A stretch of 64,000 bases of DNA from Mycolicibacterium sp. J2 (GTDB lineage: Bacteria; Actinomycetota; Actinomycetes; Mycobacteriales; Mycobacteriaceae). Where the stretch lies: positions 124,001 through 188,000 of the forward strand of contig NZ_JAPFPY010000011.1 of the NCBI RefSeq assembly GCF_026240945.1. Reading direction: 5' to 3'. Below are positions 62,438-64,000 of this stretch, one piece after another. Numbering within the stretch: the stretch's first letter is position 1; every line of letters starts with the position of its first letter. A program made the translations under genes and the position numbers. Under the pieces are notes generated by a model. That model was not told where the DNA came from and searched no databases. It saw only the letters and a program-made list of their open reading frames with translations.

Positions 62438-64000
62438 CAGAACAGGAAGTAGCGCTGCGCCATCGGGAGTTCGGCTGCGGGTTGCTCGGCCCAGACCTCG
62501 CCGTCGATACGCACGGTGAAGGTGTCCGGATCCACCTCGATGCGCGGCAGCGCGTCGTTGTGCGGCATATCCGTTTTGCCGATCTGGCGAACATTCTTGA
62601 CCGCCACCAGTTTCCGCCGGATATCCAGCCGGTCGGCCAGCCCGTCCTCCAGGGCCGCCGGCGCCACGAAGTGAACGGAGGTGGCCGCGGCCGCCGCCGG
62701 GGTGGCACCGAACATCGGCCGCGGCAGCACCGGCTGCGGGGTGGGGATCGAGGCGTTGGCATCGCCCATCGCCGCCCACGCGATCATGCCGCCCTTGAGC
62801 ACCGCGTGCGGGCGCACCCCGAAGAAGGCCGGCTCCCACAACACCAGGTCGGCCAGCTTGCCCACCTCGACCGAGCCGATCTCATGGTCCAACCCGTGGG
62901 CGACCGCAGGACAGATCGTGTATTTGGCGACATAACGCTGCGCGCGGTTGTTGTCGGCAGCGGTGTCACCCGCCAAGAAGCCGCGACGTTTCTTCATCAC
63001 GTGCGCGGTCTGCCAGGTGCGCAGCACCACCTCGCCGATCCGGCCCATTGCCTGCGCATCGCTGCCGATCATCGAGATGGCGCCGATATCGTGCAGCAGG
63101 TCCTCGGCGGCGATGGTCGAGGGGCGAATCCGGCTCTCGGCGAAGGCCAGATCCTCGGGAATGCTGGGATTCAGGTGATGGCACACCATGAGCATGTCGA
63201 GGTGCTCATCGAGGGTGTTGACGGTGTGCGGGCGGGTGGGATTGGTGGAACTGGGCAGCACATTCGGGTGCGAGGCGACGGTGATGATGTCGGGTGCGTG
63301 CCCGCCGCCGGCCCCTTCGGTGTGATAGGCGTGGATACCGCGGCCCTTGATGGCGGCCAGCGTGTCCTCCACGAATCCGGCCTCGTTGAGCGTGTCGGTG
63401 TGGATGTTGGCCTGGACGCCGGCCGCCTCGGACACCGTCAGGCAGGCATCGATGGCCGCCGGGGTGGTCCCCCAGTCCTCGTGCAGTTTGAATCCGGCTG
63501 CACCGCCCCGTAATTGCTCCCACATGGCCTCGGCGCTGACGGTGTTTCCCTTACCCAGCAGGGCGACGTTGAGCGGCCAGGAGTCCAGCGACTCCAACAT
63601 CCGGGCCAGATGCCAGGAGCCGGGCGTCACGGTGGTGGCCTTACTCCCCTCGGCCGGTCCGGTGCCGCCGGCGACGATGGTGGTGATACCGCCGCCGAGG
63701 GCTTCCTCCATGATCTGCGGGCAGATCAGGTGCACGTGGCAGTCGATGGCACCGGCGGTGACGATACGGCCGTTGCCTGCGATGATCTCGGTGGACGGGC
63801 CCACGACGAGGTCGGGGTGCACCCCGGACATGATGTCGGGGTTACCGGCCTTGCCGATCGCGACGATGCGTCCGTCGCGAATACCGATGTCGGCCTTGAT
63901 GATTCCCCAGTAGTCGAGGATGACCGCGCCGGTGATGACGGTGTCAGGGGCGCCGTCGGCCCTGGTGGCCCGGGACTGCCCCATCGATTCGCGCAGCACC
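62437..64000 (-). CDS. ureC: Urease alpha subunit UreC (partial, 5' end beyond window)
   Basis: About 520 residues of the catalytic subunit, which splits urea into ammonia and carbamate. The frame continues past the window edge; about 50 residues of the usual 575 are missing. The nickel site is intact: HVHLICPQ (HxH), the carbamylated Lys in [16 protein letters not shown], and GHAPDIITV with its His. CHHLNP and ARIRPS-like [12 protein letters not shown] form the flap with its Cys/His region. ureA and ureB should lie beyond 64000. Confidence 0.97.
   Translation of the reverse strand, partial: VLRESMGQSRATRADGAPDTVITGAVILDYWGIIKADIGIRDGRIVAIGKAGNPDIMSGVHPDLVVGPSTEIIAGNGRIVTAGAIDCHVHLICPQIMEEALGGGITTIVAGGTGPAEGSKATTVTPGSWHLARMLESLDSWPLNVALLGKGNTVSAEAMWEQLRGGAAGFKLHEDWGTTPAAIDACLTVSEAAGVQANIHTDTLNEAGFVEDTLAAIKGRGIHAYHTEGAGGGHAPDIITVASHPNVLPSSTNPTRPHTVNTLDEHLDMLMVCHHLNPSIPEDLAFAESRIRPSTIAAEDLLHDIGAISMIGSDAQAMGRIGEVVLRTWQTAHVMKKRRGFLAGDTAADNNRAQRYVAKYTICPAVAHGLDHEIGSVEVGKLADLVLWEPAFFGVRPHAVLKGGMIAWAAMGDANASIPTPQPVLPRPMFGATPAAAAATSVHFVAPAALEDGLADRLDIRRKLVAVKNVRQIGKTDMPHNDALPRIEVDPDTFTVRIDGEVWAEQPAAELPMAQRYFLF

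Overview
The window is a GC-rich actinobacterial chromosome segment. It almost certainly comes from a fast-growing Mycobacterium (Mycolicibacterium type). Supporting evidence: an antigen 85C mycolyltransferase, the Apa/MPT32 glycoprotein, Mpt53 beside a CcdA-like protein, a mycobacterial L,D-transpeptidase, an MgtA-type mannosyltransferase, an F420-type nitroreductase-like protein, and operator sequences that fit KstR and IdeR. A Lon protease gene is present; M. tuberculosis lacks Lon and M. smegmatis has it, which points to an environmental fast grower. No rRNA, tRNA, prophage, insertion sequence or CRISPR array was seen. Genes are packed tightly and no gap exceeds about 300 bases.

Layout. 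1-7600: a GntR regulator coupled to a membrane hydroxylase, an L,D-transpeptidase, a DUF7159-like protein, a peptide/H+ symporter, a threonine dehydratase divergent from a thioesterase, and small secreted or Cys-rich proteins. 7800-13300: an APC permease, a MetQ-like protein without a signal peptide, a stand-alone OmpR-type DNA-binding protein, mgtA and a Tat lipoprotein dienelactone hydrolase. 13400-18900: an SDR, an amidohydrolase with a SnoaL-like partner, mpt53-ccdA, and a carboxymuconolactone decarboxylase gene behind a KstR-type site. 18900-22700: a DHA2 efflux pump, then bfrA divergent from an unknown gene plus bfd, with two IdeR-like iron boxes between them. 22700-26900: enoyl-CoA hydratase with an EthD-like protein, a FUSC protein, and a thioesterase behind a second KstR-type site.

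26900-31450 is a compact nitrogen-scavenging unit: GntR regulator, AtzF-type allophanate hydrolase, BiuH-type biuret hydrolase and an NCS2-like permease. A 19-bp operator-like palindrome abuts the first enzyme gene and a 19-bp perfect inverted repeat closes the unit. 31450-40600: cupin, TPR protein, deaminase, a GH13 enzyme, a receptor with a degenerate cyclase domain coupled to an MscS channel with a cyclic-nucleotide domain, and fbpC. 40600-43970: a YhgE/Pip membrane protein and an ABC-ATPase-like protein with ruined nucleotide-binding motifs, divergent from a TetR regulator over two palindromes. 44000-53600: SDR, VC0807-like protein, lon, DUF72, nitroreductase-like, TfoX-like, HhH-GPD, FAD reductase, thiolase-like and CPBP genes.

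53600-64000 follows the M. tuberculosis order Rv1850-Rv1861 as I remember it (ureC-ureF-ureG-ureD, ndh, LLM oxidoreductase, SDR, modB-modC, apa, small membrane protein), except that modA is missing next to modB. The window thus combines conserved mycobacterial core genes with accessory catabolic and transport cassettes, most carrying their own recognisable operator. Urease and the biuret unit together suggest good capacity to use urea-like nitrogen sources. Rv-number comparisons throughout are from memory and were not searched.
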